DNA of 64,000 nt from Sodiomyces alkalinus F11. Lineage: Eukaryota; Ascomycota; Sordariomycetes; Glomerellales; Plectosphaerellaceae. The position numbers were made by a program, and so were the translations under genes. Position 1 is the stretch's first letter; each line of letters opens with the position of its first letter. Below, piece after piece: positions 10,660 to 23,027 of the stretch. The stretch spans positions 2,261,170-2,325,169 of the forward strand of contig NW_021167081.1 of assembly GCF_003711515.1 (NCBI RefSeq), in the 5' to 3' direction. The notes below the pieces were generated by a model. That model was not told the origin of the DNA and did not search any database. It saw only the letters and a list, made by a program, of their open reading frames with translations.

Positions 10660-13600
10660 AAAGGGCCTTTTAGTTCGAAAGATATCCGGTTGATTTAACA
10701 TAACGTCGATAAATAGGCCCCGGCGCAAGAGACTATCCTAAAACAGGCTTTAGAGGCTTCGGCTGATATAGTCCTTATTTAGGAACTAGCCTACGTCTCG
10801 ATACTAGAAGGGTAGTTTATTCGGAACCACCCTGTTTTCTATACCGTTACGCCTATATCCTAAAAGCCCCAGTTCTTCCCTATTTAGCCTAGGGTCCTTA
10901 CTTATATAAGTAAGGGCTCTAGTATCGATTTTTCACACCGCGAAGGCCTTCTAGACGATATAGACGCGTAGGTTATAGAGGTTTATTATCCATAGACCTT
11001 TTATATTCTACACGTCTATAATTAGATAGAATAGGACCCCGAAACGATAGGCCGAGGGCGGCCCCCTAGCCCTACCCCTTCTACCTCTATCACTTCTTCT
11101 TTTTCCTCTTCTTTTCCCTCCTTTTCAGGCCCTAAAAGCCGGCCCTAGACCGAGGATCGAGTGCTATAGGGCTTATAGGTCCCTAAGTCTACCCGTATTA
11201 TAAGGGACTTTAACAGAAACCACTAATAGTAGAACGGAGCTACTACTAACCAAGCTTTTATTAGGGCCCAGGCTCTAGTAGACTAGTTAGATAGCCTCGG
11301 AGCCACCTATTTAGTAGATTCTGAGGAAGTTAATCTAAATAGGGGGACCTTTTTTAGGTCTAATCTTCGTTAAGAGTCGGTTATAGACCTAGCCTTTTAC
11401 ACGCCCGGCTTCGATTATCTTCGCTTCGATAAGTAAGAGTATATCGAAAACACCACCTCATTACACCGCCCTATTCTCCTTTCGGCTATTATTTTAGACT
11501 CTAAAGGTCGTATAAAGAGGTCTCTCCCGCCGGCTTATAACTATAAGCTAGCAGATTAGGACCTATTTACTAATATCCTAAAGAGCCTAGAACCTAGCCT
11601 CAACCGGGACATCAAATAGGCTATTAACGCCTCGGACTAAGACTTTTTAGGTCGCTGCCTCTCGGACACTATTACCCTAGCGCTTTAGACTATAATGCCT
11701 AAGTTAAGAGTAGTAGAGTGTTCGAAACCATAGTGGACTAAAGAGCTAAAGGCCCTACGACAATCAGCTACTAGGGCTTTTAGGGTATTTAGAAAGACGT
11801 CTAAAAAGGGGGCCTCGGTTATCTAGCTAGCGTCTTTAGAAACCTCCTGGAAAGAAACTCGGAACGCCTACTATAGGGTAGTAACAATAGCGAAAAACGT
11901 CTACTAGGAGGCCTTCCTAGCCCACGCCGAGGGCCCCGAAATTTCTAAGGCCTATAACTATACGAAAAGCGGCCTTAACGCGAGAATTCCACCGATTTAA
12001 ACGCCTATAAAATAGAAGGCCTATACCTTCGAAGATAAATGCAACGCCCTACTTTAGACTCTTTTTCCCTCCGCCACCGACGCCACCGAAGCCCCTATAT
12101 TTACAGGCCCTTCGGGGGGCCTAGGCCCCTCTTACCCTTCTAACGGTCCCTAGAGCCTAACTAGATCACGTAGTAAGGGCCTTAGAAGACCGTGGGAGTG
12201 GCCTGGCCTTTAGGCTACCGAACTATAACGCGCTATATTCGGTGCTACTAAGGGGAAAGCCCTACGGCCTAATAGAATTAGTCTAAAGCCGATCTAGCAG
12301 ACCTATAAGGTTATCCCCGGGTCCTTTTTATAAGCCTATATAGCATTATTTAGAGTAGGCCACTACCCTACCTACTAGAAAGAAGCCTTAGGGCTCGTTT
12401 TACCGAAGCCGGGAAAGAAGGACTATTCTAATCCTAAATCCTATAGGATTATAGCCATTCTAAACTGCCTAGGTAAAGTCCTTAAAAGGGTTATAGCTAC
12501 TAGGCTTAGGTTTATAGCTAATATCCGCGACGACCTTCTATACCCTAGCTAAATAGAGGGAAGAAAATAACGCTCTACTATCGATATAGCCCTTCTCCTC
12601 CTCCACTATATCGAAAAATAGCGTAAATCACGCTAAAATCCTATAATTTCTCCGCTATTTTTAGATATTAAAGGAGCCTTCGATTATATCGCCCGTCCCT
12701 AGCTACTTAGGAACCTTCAGGAACTCTAACTACCCTAGAACCTAGTTAAATAGGTAGCCTCTTTTACAGAAAACAGGCGAATCCAACTAGCCTTCGAGGG
12801 GCAGGTCCAGTAACCTACCCCCCTAAATATAGAGGTTCTATAAGGCTCCCCGGTTTCCCCGATCCTTTTCCTGATTTATATTAGCAAGGTTATAACGGGA
12901 CCGGATTTTCAGGGTCTTTAATTATCCTATATCGACGATTTTCAGCTATCTATAGCGTCTACGTCGACTAGGAAGAACTATAAAACCCTAGAAAAAGCCG
13001 TAGACTCCCTTTTCGACGCAGAAAAAGTTAACTAAGTCCTCTTCGACCCTAAAGGAATAGAGCTTATTCACTTCTATCGAAGACGCTCTAAAGAAGATAC
13101 TCCGGTTATTATAGGGGGGCACCTAGTTAAACCTACGCTAGGTGCTATTAGGTGGCTAGGAGTCTGGTTTAATCCTAAGCTATCCTTTAAACCCTATATT
13201 AAAAAACGACTAAACTCGGCTTTACGGGCCCTAAACAGGCTATATAGGCTAACTAGCGCGTAGAAAGGCCTTTCCCTTAAGGCTTTACGGCAGCTATATA
13301 TAGCCTATATAGCCTCCCTAGCTGATTTTAGCTTGTAGCTCTAGTAGAACCCTAAATCACTAAAAAAACACCTTATAGACCGCCTAGAACGCCTATAGTA
13401 CGGCGCTCTAGTCAGGGCACTAGGGGCTTTTAGGGGGGCCCCTTTACGGCCTCTAGAGCTCGAAGCAGCAGTCCCCCTAGCGGCGGTTCGGTTAACTAGG
13501 TCTAATAGGCTTTATGGCTTTAGAACCTTAAAATTCCTACCAAACCACCCTATTAGATATTATCTCCTACTAAGCGAAAACCACGAAGGCCTTAACCGGC

Positions 13601-14775
13601 TATAGAACCTTCTGCCTATTATATAGCTATTTAGGCTAGGCCTAGAAATAGCGGCTTTAATAGGTTAGTCTAGGGATATCGAGGGCCCTTCGGCTAGGTA
13701 GGAGGCCCCCTAGGCTTCGGAACCCTTAGCGGATCTAAGGCCCTTTTTCCCTAAAGACCGGCCTCTTATAGCCACTAACCCTGGCCCTGATACCCTCGAT
13801 TAGAAAACAGCCCACCTTAAAGCCCTCGCTAAAATACAATAAGGCCTAGGGGAATAGACGGCTATTTTCTATACCGACGGCTCCCTAGGCCACCCTACTA
13901 GGCCCCCTAGTAGACTCTCGCAGGCTATAGCCGCTATAATACAGTGGTCTAATACCGGAAGGCCCTATAAAGCTATAGGCTTTAACCTAGGGGCCGCTAC
14001 CGAAGTCACGGACGCCGAATTATACGCTATTCTTCAGGCCCTTTACGCTACCCTAGAGCAGACGCCTAAGCCCTTAGAGTGCTATATTTTTAGTGATTCC
14101 TAGGCGGCTATTCAGAAGCTTCAGCGTATCTTATAGTCGGCTATAGAAGCTAAAGACCTTATTTCCCGCCTTAAATAACTAGGCACTTCGGTCTCTATAT
14201 AGTGGTGCCCCTCGCACGTAGGGATAGAAGGGAACGAACTAGCGGATAAGGTGGCTAAAGGGGCGTTAAACCCGGAAAAAGCTACTAAATCCGTTAGCTT
14301 AGTTACCCTTAGCCACCTAAAACGCCGGGTAAATAAAGCCCTTATTTAAGACTAGAAGACCCTTTAGACCCACGAAGAGGAGGAGGAAAAAAGAGGTAAA
14401 TCGGTTCGATTAGGCCGTCTATATAGACGACTAGTCCGCGATAACCTCCGTTTCTCCTAAAAACCACTACTAATATAAGGCCCTAGGTAGGTAAAATCGG
14501 CTTTTACGTAGTTGTAGACCGGCTTCGGTTACCTAAAAACCCACTAAAAAAGGGCCTAAAACTACGTGGATAACCGCTATTCCTGTCCCGGCTCCCCAAT
14601 ATGGGATACAGCACACCTTATTCTCTCCTGCCCTTTTTATAAAGAAGAACGAAAAGCCCTGCGCAAAGCCCTAGCAGGCCTACCGCTATCTCTACCGCTA
14701 TTATTCGGTACTAAAAGAGGTATACAGACCTTAGAGGCCTATCTTTTAGCGACTAACATAGCCTTGGCGGTGTAG
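10660..14775 (+). pseudogene. LINE ORF2: endonuclease, reverse transcriptase, RNase H
   Basis: One long frame read through TAA/TAG. An apurinic-like endonuclease occupies about 10700-11500 (VLIQELAY, IIRDFNRNH). Reverse transcriptase occupies about 12200-13350, with motifs FLDIKGAFDYI near 12660, QGSPVSPILFLIYI near 12845 and the catalytic box YIDDFQLS near 12930. RNase H occupies about 13860-14350 (FYTDGS, DAELYAI, SDSQAAI, CPSHVGIEGNELAD). A C-terminal CX..HLILSCPFYKEER motif lies at 14580-14660. Domain order and the terminal Cys/His motif are typical of Tad/I-type elements. It is inactive because of dozens of TAA/TAG. Confidence 0.85.
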
Positions 14776-14997
14776 TATAGGGCGTAAACCTCGGATCCTA
14801 CGGTCTAGTTATCTATTTTAGTTCTTTTTACCTGTTTCACGGGATATTAGGCAGACTATTACGGAGGATTTCCTTTATTTATTACTGTTTCTTACTGAAA
14901 CTAGCTTATTATATCCTTTAGCTTTAGGGCAAAGGGCGCCGCGCTATAGCTTTAGGGCTGGATGCGCGTAATAAATAAATAAATACATAAGAAACAA
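14776..14997 (+). other. LINE 3' UTR and A-rich tail
   Basis: A non-coding 3' region ends in aataaataaataaatacataag and runs directly into the target duplication at 14998. The simple-repeat tail marks the priming end of target-primed reverse transcription. Confidence 0.75.
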
Positions 14998-15008
14998 AGC
15001 TAAATCCA
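14998..15008 (+). repeat. Target-site duplication of LINE, right copy
   Basis: agctaaatcca, identical to 8802-8812. Confidence 0.85.
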
Positions 15009-17690
15009 AGGAATAACCGTTAAGAGTTAAGCTAGCCGTTCCCTTTACACTAGGAGACTTTAATATAGATCTTATTAAAGCTAAGCCTACTATATATAGG
15101 GGTTATAAATACGTTATTTACTGGGTTAAATTGTACTCGGGATACTACTATCTTAGGTGGTTAAGAGATGAAAAGGGTAAGATAGTCGCCGCCGAGATTA
15201 AGGCTTTTAAGGCTATATAGGAACCTTAAATAGGACTTTAAATCCGAGAATTTCTTAGCGATAATAGGAGAGAATTTAATAACATGGAGCTATACACGGA
15301 ACTAATGAAAGATAGCCTCGTGATCCTCTTTATAGTAGCCTATACCCTAGCCTAAAATAGTAGAGGAGAGAGGGCTAGCGGAGTTTTTATAAAGATACCC
15401 CGCACCCTCGTAATTAATAGCAAACTACTAGAATAGATCCAGGCGTATACCCTTCAGACCTTAGTGGAAATGCTTAACCTTCTGCCCTCCGACGGGGGCG
15501 TCTACCTAGGCCTTAGTCTATACAAGAAGCTCGTTAGAGCCCTCGAATACCTAAAAGATTAATAGAAGCCCTATATCTAATACCTAAGAATATATAGCTG
15601 TATAGTATATATATATATATAAAAAGGGTATTTTGGAGCCGCCTAAAGCCAACAAAATTACAGTAAGGGCCTAGAAGGGTAAACTAGTAGGATACAACTC
15701 TATCTATAGATATATCTATAGTATTCAGGTACCTGAACTAGATAGGGTACTAAGAGTACGAGACGTTAAATCTACGGAGAATAGTTAAGAACATTTATCT
15801 TAAGGGTCTAAACTAGAATACGAAGCTGTACTAGTCGACGCGGATACGTATCTAGATAAAGTGATTATTAATATTGTTAAAGCTGTTTAATAGCCTTATT
15901 AAGTATTATAGACTAATTCCGCCGCGGAGGAGTCTCTATAATAATCTAAACCTATTAAGGCTACCCTAGAAGTAGCGGACGCCGTAGATAAGGTTACTCA
16001 GCTAATATCTCTAGATTCCCCGGACTACAGAGAGCTACTAGCCTGCCTGGCTATAAAAGAAGTCTCCTAGATACTCGAAAACCGTCTATAAACGCCTAAG
16101 ACCTATAAGAAAGCTAGTCGTCGTCGAGATTTCGATATAACTTATAGGCCGGCGATAGAATAATAGCTTAAAGCCGTTAATAACCGCTACGTATAGGAAC
16201 TTATCGATAGACCCTAAGGCCTTAGAGTCCTCCTAGGTAAATAGGTTTATAACGATAAGTACGATAAGAAAGGTAATCTTATTAGATATAGAGCACGCTA
16301 AGTAGTTTACGGAAATTAATAAGATAGCGACTAGGCGGTATAGGATCTATACGCAGTAGTCGTTTCGATAGCCTTATTTAGAACCTTCCTGGTAGTGGTT
16401 ATAATACAAGACCTTAAGTACGAGAGCTTCGACTTTAATACGGCTTTTCTAGTAGTAAAGGCACCACCTAATACGTAAGTCTTTATTAGTTAACTAATAG
16501 GTTTACCTATATCCCCAGGAAAGGTCTGCCTTCTAAAGAAGGTATTATACGGCCTAAAGGAAGCTTGATTATAGTTATTTCGCTATATTACATAGTATAT
16601 AGAAGACCTGGACTTTGAACCTCTTAATAGCGATAGGTGTAGTTTAATTAATAAGAACACTAAGGTTATAATCCTGATATATATCGACGATATATATAGA
16701 GCAGCTCCGATAAAGAAAGTAATTATAGAAGTACGCCGATAACTAGCTACGACCTGCGAGTTAAAGGATCTAGGTAATATAAAGTAGTTCCTAGGCTTTA
16801 AAATTATAAGGAATAGGGTAGTAAAAATAATTACTATTGATTAATAGTAATATACTAAGAAGATCCTTGGCAGGTTTGGTATAACTAACTAGAATCCCGT
16901 GGTAACACCTCTTCTAGATAGCTTTAAACCTAACGTAGTAGTAGATACTACCTATAATAAGGCCACTAAGACGAAATATGTATAACAGACTAGCAGCCTT
17001 AACTATCTTACTTATAGAACACGCCCCGATATCACCTTCGCCGTATCCAAGGTATATAAAGTAAATTCCGGCCTAATAGTAGTATACTAAGCAGTACTAA
17101 AGTATCTATAGCGCTATATTAGGGGCATAATAAGCTATAGTAGTATATACGGAGGAAGAGCTAGAGATAACGTGGAATTCAAAGATACCCTATTAAGAGG
17201 CTTATATACAGCCGTAGATACCGCTTACGTAGATACCGTGGGCAGAACTTTAATAGGCGGTTATATAGTGTTTTTAGCAGGAGGACCTATTCTATAGAAG
17301 TCTAAGAAGTAGCCGTTCGGGGGTTTTAGCACTATAGAGGCTAAGTTTATTAATCTTATGCCAGCCGCTGTTAACCTTTAATAGATCGCTAACCTTATCG
17401 TGGTAATACCCTCTCCGATTAAGAGACCTTTACTATTAATAACCGATAGTATAGCAGCTCCAAGCTAGGTTCTAAATACCCTCAACTCTATAAGAATACA
17501 TTATATTAATACCCGGTATAAATAGATTATCTAATAGACTAAGAGGGGGTAGTTTAACCTCTAACACGTTAGTACTAGGGAGATAGCCGTAGATAGCCTT
17601 ATAAAAGTCCTTTCACGATAGAAACATCGTGACTTTGTTAGATAACTGGGTATAGGCGATACCTATCAGTATAGCGAACCCCCGTAAGGG
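15009..17690 (+). pseudogene. Copia C1 integrase, reverse transcriptase and RNase H
   Basis: This continues the integrase frame broken at 8812: a core region with LGDFNIDLIKAKP and RGYKYVIYWV at 15050-15130, then NREFNNMELYTELM and VAYTLAQNSRGERA at 15270-15380. Reverse transcriptase follows, with LYGLKEA near 16550 and the YIDD catalytic box at about 16680-16695. RNase H shows GGYIVFLAGGPI and STIEAKFINLMPAA at 17255-17370 and ends with a copia-like VDSLIKVLSRQKHRDFVRQLGI at about 17590-17650. TAA/TAG codons replace Gln and Trp throughout. Confidence 0.85.
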
Positions 17691-18761
17691 CGGTTAGAGG
17701 AGACTACTATAATACCTCCTCCTATAGATAATAATTCCTATAGCATAACCAATAGAAGAGGCCTTATACACCTATAAACTATATGGTACCTATAGCTTAG
17801 TTAGCTCTCCTACTATCGCCGATAGAAAAGACCTCGTAAGCATATAAACCACTATCACGACGGTTAAGGACTGGCTTAGCTAGGAGACTAAATATAACAG
17901 AGATAGGGTAGCTTAGTCCATCCCTAATAAGGAGCTAAAAGGCTAATAGATTACTAAGGCGTAGCCGTAGGCGCTAGTCTAATACCGTTAGTAACGAAGA
18001 AGGTTTATAAGAGGCGATAGAGTATCGATAGGAACTGTTAAGAAACGATGTTTAAAGACTTAGAGACGTTAGATATCTATATATGTATCTAATTACTTAG
18101 TATCTATTAGCTAACAATAACCACGACTATAACGATAGCCTTAATAGCAAGGCCCTTGGAGATAGGGGCAGATCCGACTCTCCCCTAATTAACTATAGCT
18201 AGATAGCCCTATCTTTAGCCTCCGAAACTAACTCGATTAGGTCGCGGACTTAATATGCCACTATCGCGAGAAAGCGATAGGCTGCTCTGAAAAGATGGTA
18301 TAACGCGCGACTACTAACTTAAAGGCCTTATATGGATATACGAGATTATAAGGGGGTATTTCGGACCTTATCTTATCGTTATACCACTAAGCACTCTATC
18401 AGATTAGATTAATAACGTGAGAGCAGGCCTAGCTAATCTCATAGCGTTAGGAAGACGAAAAATAACCCAGGAATAAGCCTTAGAAGGTGGTTTATCTTTA
18501 TTTAACGTGGGTTTATTTAGACTCGAGAAAGGTTAGTGATAACGAGTAAGTAGGACAATCGGAAGGTATCGGTATTTATTCTGATAACGGATTTACTACT
18601 AAAACGAGAAAAAGAGTATAAGTTAGCTTATGGCATTTAAAGTGCCTAACTAATAATATTTATAAACGGATTTTAACGTTATTTTCGAGCCTTTTGCATT
18701 TTAACGCGTTTTCGAGCTTTTTAAGCTGTTTTGATTATTTAGAGCTCTGCCTACGGGGGAG
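17691..18761 (+). pseudogene. Unidentified tail between copia C1 pol and its 3' LTR
   Basis: About 1.07 kb separates the end of RNase H from the LTR. One plus frame from about 17764 to 18600 is interrupted almost only by TAA/TAG and reads as a Leu/Ile-rich protein with segments such as GLIWIYEIIRGYFGPYLIV (near 18325). No known domain is recognised. It may be an extra C-terminal ORF of this copia family, or simply sequence where RIP has removed TGA. Confidence 0.3.
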
Positions 18762-18910
18762 TGTTGCGGGTGTTATATGACTCCGCTCGTGACTCCGCTC
18801 GGCTAACTAATTAGGTTACGCCGCCTAGGTAGTCAGGGCTCCTATAACCTATGCCGCGGCTATACATAGCTTCACACACACTCAATCCACGTTTAGTATC
18901 ACTCTCTATA
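18762..18910 (+). repeat. Copia C1 3' LTR (149 bp)
   Basis: It starts tgttgcgggtg and ends at actctctata. The last 107 bp match the truncated 5' LTR at 6574-6680. Confidence 0.75.
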
Positions 18911-19632
18911 AGGCAGTGTTAGCAGTATATTTCATTAGTACTTATTATTTTTCTGTTGCCTTAGACGTTATAAGCGGTACCCGTGCCCGCCCCACTGATC
19001 GGGCGTTCGTTCCTCACTAACCCTTATAAGTTAGTGCTCGATAGTAGGATAGCTATATTAGTACGATAGCCACTTTTCTAATTATCACGACCTTAAAACA
19101 CTAAAAGCCACGCTTTAATAGCCTAGATCTCATAGTATCTATAACCTTAGCTCTCTATAATCGTCCTTTTAGCCTCTACTCTTATACCCTTTTTATAGCG
19201 GCTTTAATCCAACTTTTATATATTCCTAACGCCTTTAAACGGGCTATCTCTATAAGCCTCTCTGCCTTTAATAACTTAGAGTCTTCGTGTTATTAAACTA
19301 TAACGTGACCTTATTCTACTATTAGGACCCCCTTATACTATATCTCTATATTCTTTGCTACTCTATATTAGTAGGTAATCTTTTAGGCGTATTCTATATT
19401 AGCGAGATCCTTTTTTACTTATATAACCTCTAACGCTAAGGATGTCACGCCCTTAATACAGGAGTTAATATTATCGTACGTTAACTAGGTAATATCCTTA
19501 AACATAATAGTATTAGTGACCTTATTAGCTATCCTATATATCTAGCGTAGCGTTATAGGTGTATTAGAGCTAGAAGATAGCGGTAAGGAGGGAGGTATAG
19601 GAGTGGTATAAGCCTAATATTTATATTGTCCC
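18911..19632 (-). pseudogene. Short gene-free spacer and unidentified minus-strand frame
   Basis: 18911-19015 shows nothing recognisable. From about 19600 down to 19020 a minus-strand frame is interrupted only by TAA/TAG and reads as a Lys/Glu-rich, probably helical protein (KAERLIEIARLKALGIYKSW and similar). It diverges from the gypsy LTR that starts at 19633. I cannot name a family, and openness is weak evidence in DNA lacking TGA. Confidence 0.25.
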
Positions 19633-19825
19633 TGTTATAGCTATAGCCCGCGGAATAGTCCCTGGTAGTAGCCGGGACTAAGAAGCACGGACCTCCAAGT
19701 AAGGCCTATACGAGCTAACCTATACTTAGCCTCCTTTATACCATGTAGACTTTCCCTTTCCTCCTTTTCTTCCTTAGTTCGAATAAACTATATTTTCGGG
19801 CTTAATACGTGAATAACTTTTAATA
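19633..19825 (+). repeat. 193-bp gypsy LTR, plus orientation
   Basis: It begins tgttatagctatagcccgcg. It is the same length as, and similar along its whole length to, the reverse complement of 2041-2233. A gag frame follows. Confidence 0.65.
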
Positions 19826-22624
19826 AGCCGTTATATATTCGAACTTATAAGACTACAAGCTTCGACGCTTATATAGAAGGAGGTCTAGGTTATTTTGCCC
19901 CGAGCTTACTAAGGGGATCACGGCAGGTTATAGGGACCTTATACGCTAAGATCGACGAACGCATATTATAATATGTATAGGAAGCGGTAAGGATATATAT
20001 CGCCCTTATTCACGATATACTCGCTAGTATATAAGCTACCCTTAGAAGGTCTTAAATTAACCTATACCTTATACCTACTATATACCTAACGCTTACCCTA
20101 GTCGTTACGTCCTTACCCTTACCTAGGCCCTTAGAAGTATAGACTACTATACTTATCCTATTACTACCACTTACGCTTTTATACTATATATAGTAAGTCG
20201 CCGTTCCCGCAAAAGTTAGTGAAAAACGTATAGAATATACCGCCTAGTCCTAAGCTATATAACTAAAGCTTAAACTTAATAGCCCGCTATTTTATAGTAA
20301 TACAAAGGCGTGGTATCTAATTAACGCGTGCTTAGATACCTAGCCTTAGTAGGTAGTTAGCACCTTTTTCGGTAATAAAGGTATAAATAGCGATTTTAAC
20401 CTAAAAGACTTTATAGCCTACCTCGACTATACGTATAAGGATTATAATACATAAGGCCACGCTATTAATACGCTCTAATCGATAAAGTAAAAACCAGCCT
20501 AGCTATTCGCGCGTTCTCTACTTATATTTAAAAGAAACCTAGTGTAAGTAGGAGGCTGTAAGTAAGTAGACTATATTTAAGATATTATTCTTCAATAGCG
20601 CTCTAAATAATAGGCTATATAATAGCTTAGTAGTAGCTAACCTCTCCGATACCTATACCGAGTAGGTTAATAAAGTATAAAAGATCGTGTAAAGATAAAA
20701 GGGTACTAGTAAGTCGTACCGACTAAGTCCCGTCGCCCGCAAACCGGCTAAGGACGCTAATAGCGGTATCGCTATAAGTAGAGTTAATAAGGTTAGCGAG
20801 TTTAAGGGGGCCTAGCAGAAACCTAACCGCTACGCGAATATTACGTGTTAGAATTACTAGAAGAAAGGCTATATCTAATAGCACTATAAGAGTACGAAGG
20901 ATATAATAGCCCGAGTATCCCTTTAAAAGGAGGAATCCCAAGATATTCCCGAGGATATTAAAGACTCGGAAAAAGAGTAGCTTTAGTATAAAATCGGGTA
21001 CCGGAGCCGTTAGCGCGAGAGTAATATAAGTAGGACGAGTTTAAACCGTTATTACGAAGCGAGTTAATATTAATCTAAGTAAAGGTTAATAGTAATAGAT
21101 TAATAAATACTTTTATAGATATAGGTTATAACTATTATACCGCTATGAATAAGAGGTTTACTGGAAAAATACGCTTACCGTTACTTAATAAGAAGAAACG
21201 ATTACTAAAAAGCTTCTCGGATATGACCGCACCGGCTAGTAGTGCCGGTATCGTGGTCTTTATACTAAGGAATAAAGGCTCCGCTATAGAGTGGCTAATA
21301 TTAATATCCGACTTTAAGGCGAGGAAAAGCCGAAGGTAGTATAGGAAATCCGTACTACGGTACTAATCATAGGGTCGATATTCGTAGGACTATACCGATA
21401 ACTACCGTATTAAAGAGAAAAAAAATAGGAAAAGGGCCTATAGCCTATATTATTAAAGAATATAGAAAAAGCCCTAAGTATAAAAGAACTGGTAAACCCG
21501 TGGGAATACGTTCCTAAGAGTATAATATAAGAGTTCGGCGACTTATTCCCGCCCTTATACTTTATACGCCTACCCCCGTACTAACCTAATACCCATTACG
21601 AGGTTTATTAATAGAAAGATAGTAGTAATAACGAATAAGCCCTGCCGTGGGGCCTACACTATAATATATCACGTAAAGCGCTCCTTATATTACGGAAGAC
21701 GATAACGGACCTAATAGATAAAGGGCTTATTTATACGAGTAGCTTAGCTACCGCTATGCCTATACTATTCGTCAAAAAGCCTAAAGGTAGCCTCCGATTT
21801 TACTATAATTACTACGCCCTAAATACGATTACTTAGTAAGATCGCTACTTACTCCCTCTAATTATAGAGATACTATATAACCTAGCTAAGGCGAAGTGGT
21901 TTACTAAGCTAGACCTTATCGCTGCCTTCTATAAGATACGGATAGCGCCTAGGTATAAGTATAAGACCGTATTCCGTATGCGGTTTAGACTATTCGAGTA
22001 GCTAGGATACCCTCTTAGGTTAACTAGCGTACCCGCGATATTCTAGTAATATATTAACTTATCGTTACGGGAGTTCCGTAACGATTTCATCTTAGCGTAT
22101 ATAGATAATATCCTAATTTACTTAGACGGATCTTATAGGACTATAAGGAGAAGGTACGGTGAGTACTTTATATACTCGTAGACGCTAGGCTAAACCTTAA
22201 CCCGAAGGAGTATAAGTTTAGTATTAAGACGGTTAAATACTAAGGGTTTATCGTTATAATGGAAAAAGGGGTGTTTTATAACCCCGAGAAACTTAAGGGT
22301 ATTATAGAATACGACGCCTTAGTCTCTACGACTAGGGTACGACGTTTCGTAAGGTTTGCTAACTTTTATAGGATATTTATCCGCGACTATATAGCTATTA
22401 TAGCGCTACTTATAGCCCTAATAAAGAAGAACGCCCTGTTTTATTAAGGCCCTTTTTAAGATATAGCCTTTAAAGAATAAAAATAAAGGTTTTAGGCAAA
22501 GCCTTACCTATAATAATAATAACCCGGAAAGAAAACCTAGCTAAAAACAGATTATTTAGGATTCGCGCTAGGTAGTAATTTCTTATAGAAAGATAAATAG
22601 GGGTAAAGGTACGTTATCATATAC
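19826..22624 (+). pseudogene. Gypsy G3 gag, protease and reverse transcriptase, cut by copia Y
   Basis: Gag runs from about 19900 to 21000 with a degraded zinc knuckle at about 20848 (C-NY-KKGYI-HY spacing, Cys to Tyr). A retropepsin-like region lies at 21090-21340 (FIDIGYNYYTAMN, in place of D-S/T-G-C/A). Reverse transcriptase runs from about 21640 to 22450 (KKPKGSLRFYYNYYALN, FTKLDLIAAFYKIRI, LAYIDNILIYLDGS). RNase H begins at about 22520 (KTDYLGFALGSNF) and stops at 22624, where copia Y inserted. The rest of pol is absent downstream. The RT is close kin to the minus-strand G2 copy. Confidence 0.8.
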
Positions 22625-23014
22625 TGTTGATATTTTTATTAAATAATATCTAAGTATATTTTATAATTATGTATAAGCCTCTAGCTTAATACCAGAGCTC
22701 TACTATAATATAGCTCTGCGTATCTTATACTTAGATATATCCTCGATTTATATACGAGTCTACCTCGTATATTGAATATCTAATAGTCTACTATCGAGGA
22801 TAGTATTATATCGTGGTGTAACGTAATAGACTATATCGTACGACCACGACTTGACTATCTCCGTTCGGGTTAAATATAATGCCCCGAATCTTAGAATCCA
22901 TTCTTTCTTTTCCTTATAGAAGCTATATACTACGAAGGAATCTATACTTCTTTGTTCGTAATAATCTAAGTCTTTAAAATTAATTTTATCTATTTCTATC
23001 TTATTTATTAAAAG
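22625..23014 (+). repeat. Copia Y 5' LTR (about 390 bp)
   Basis: It starts tgttgatattt and matches the solo LTR 48611-49006 along its full length. Differences are dominated by CA in the solo copy against TA here (for example acaatg to ataatg, cgcaacaat to cgtaataat). Confidence 0.85.
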
Positions 23015-23027
23015 GTTATAAGCCCGG
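23015..23027 (+). other. Primer binding site of copia Y (half-tRNA iMet type)
   Basis: ggttataagcccg follows the LTR directly and equals GGTTATGAGCCC (complement of the initiator tRNA-Met anticodon stem-loop) except for one TG-to-TA change. Confidence 0.65.

Larger units (their letters stand above)
8813..14997 (+). mobile_element. Full-length Tad-type LINE inserted in copia C1
   Basis: A 6185-bp non-LTR retrotransposon with a GC-rich 5' leader, ORF1 with zinc knuckles, ORF2 with endonuclease, reverse transcriptase, RNase H and a C-terminal Cys/His motif, a short 3' UTR and a tail of taaa repeats (about 14970-14990). It is flanked by an 11-bp perfect target duplication. Presence of RNase H together with CCHC-bearing ORF1 fits the Tad1 clade of fungal LINEs. 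It inserted after the copia, so it is the younger of the two. RIP has destroyed both ORFs. Confidence 0.9.
6574..18910 (+). mobile_element. Ty1/copia element C1, 5'-truncated, interrupted by a LINE
   Basis: A copia element bounded by a truncated 5' LTR (6574-6680) and a complete 3' LTR (18762-18910). Order of parts: LTR, primer site, gag, protease, first part of integrase, LINE insertion (8813-14997), rest of integrase, reverse transcriptase, RNase H, an unidentified tail, LTR. The order protease-integrase-RT-RNase H identifies copia. Because the 5' LTR lacks its first 42 bp, no target duplication of the copia itself can be defined. All coding parts are riddled with TAA/TAG. Confidence 0.8.
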
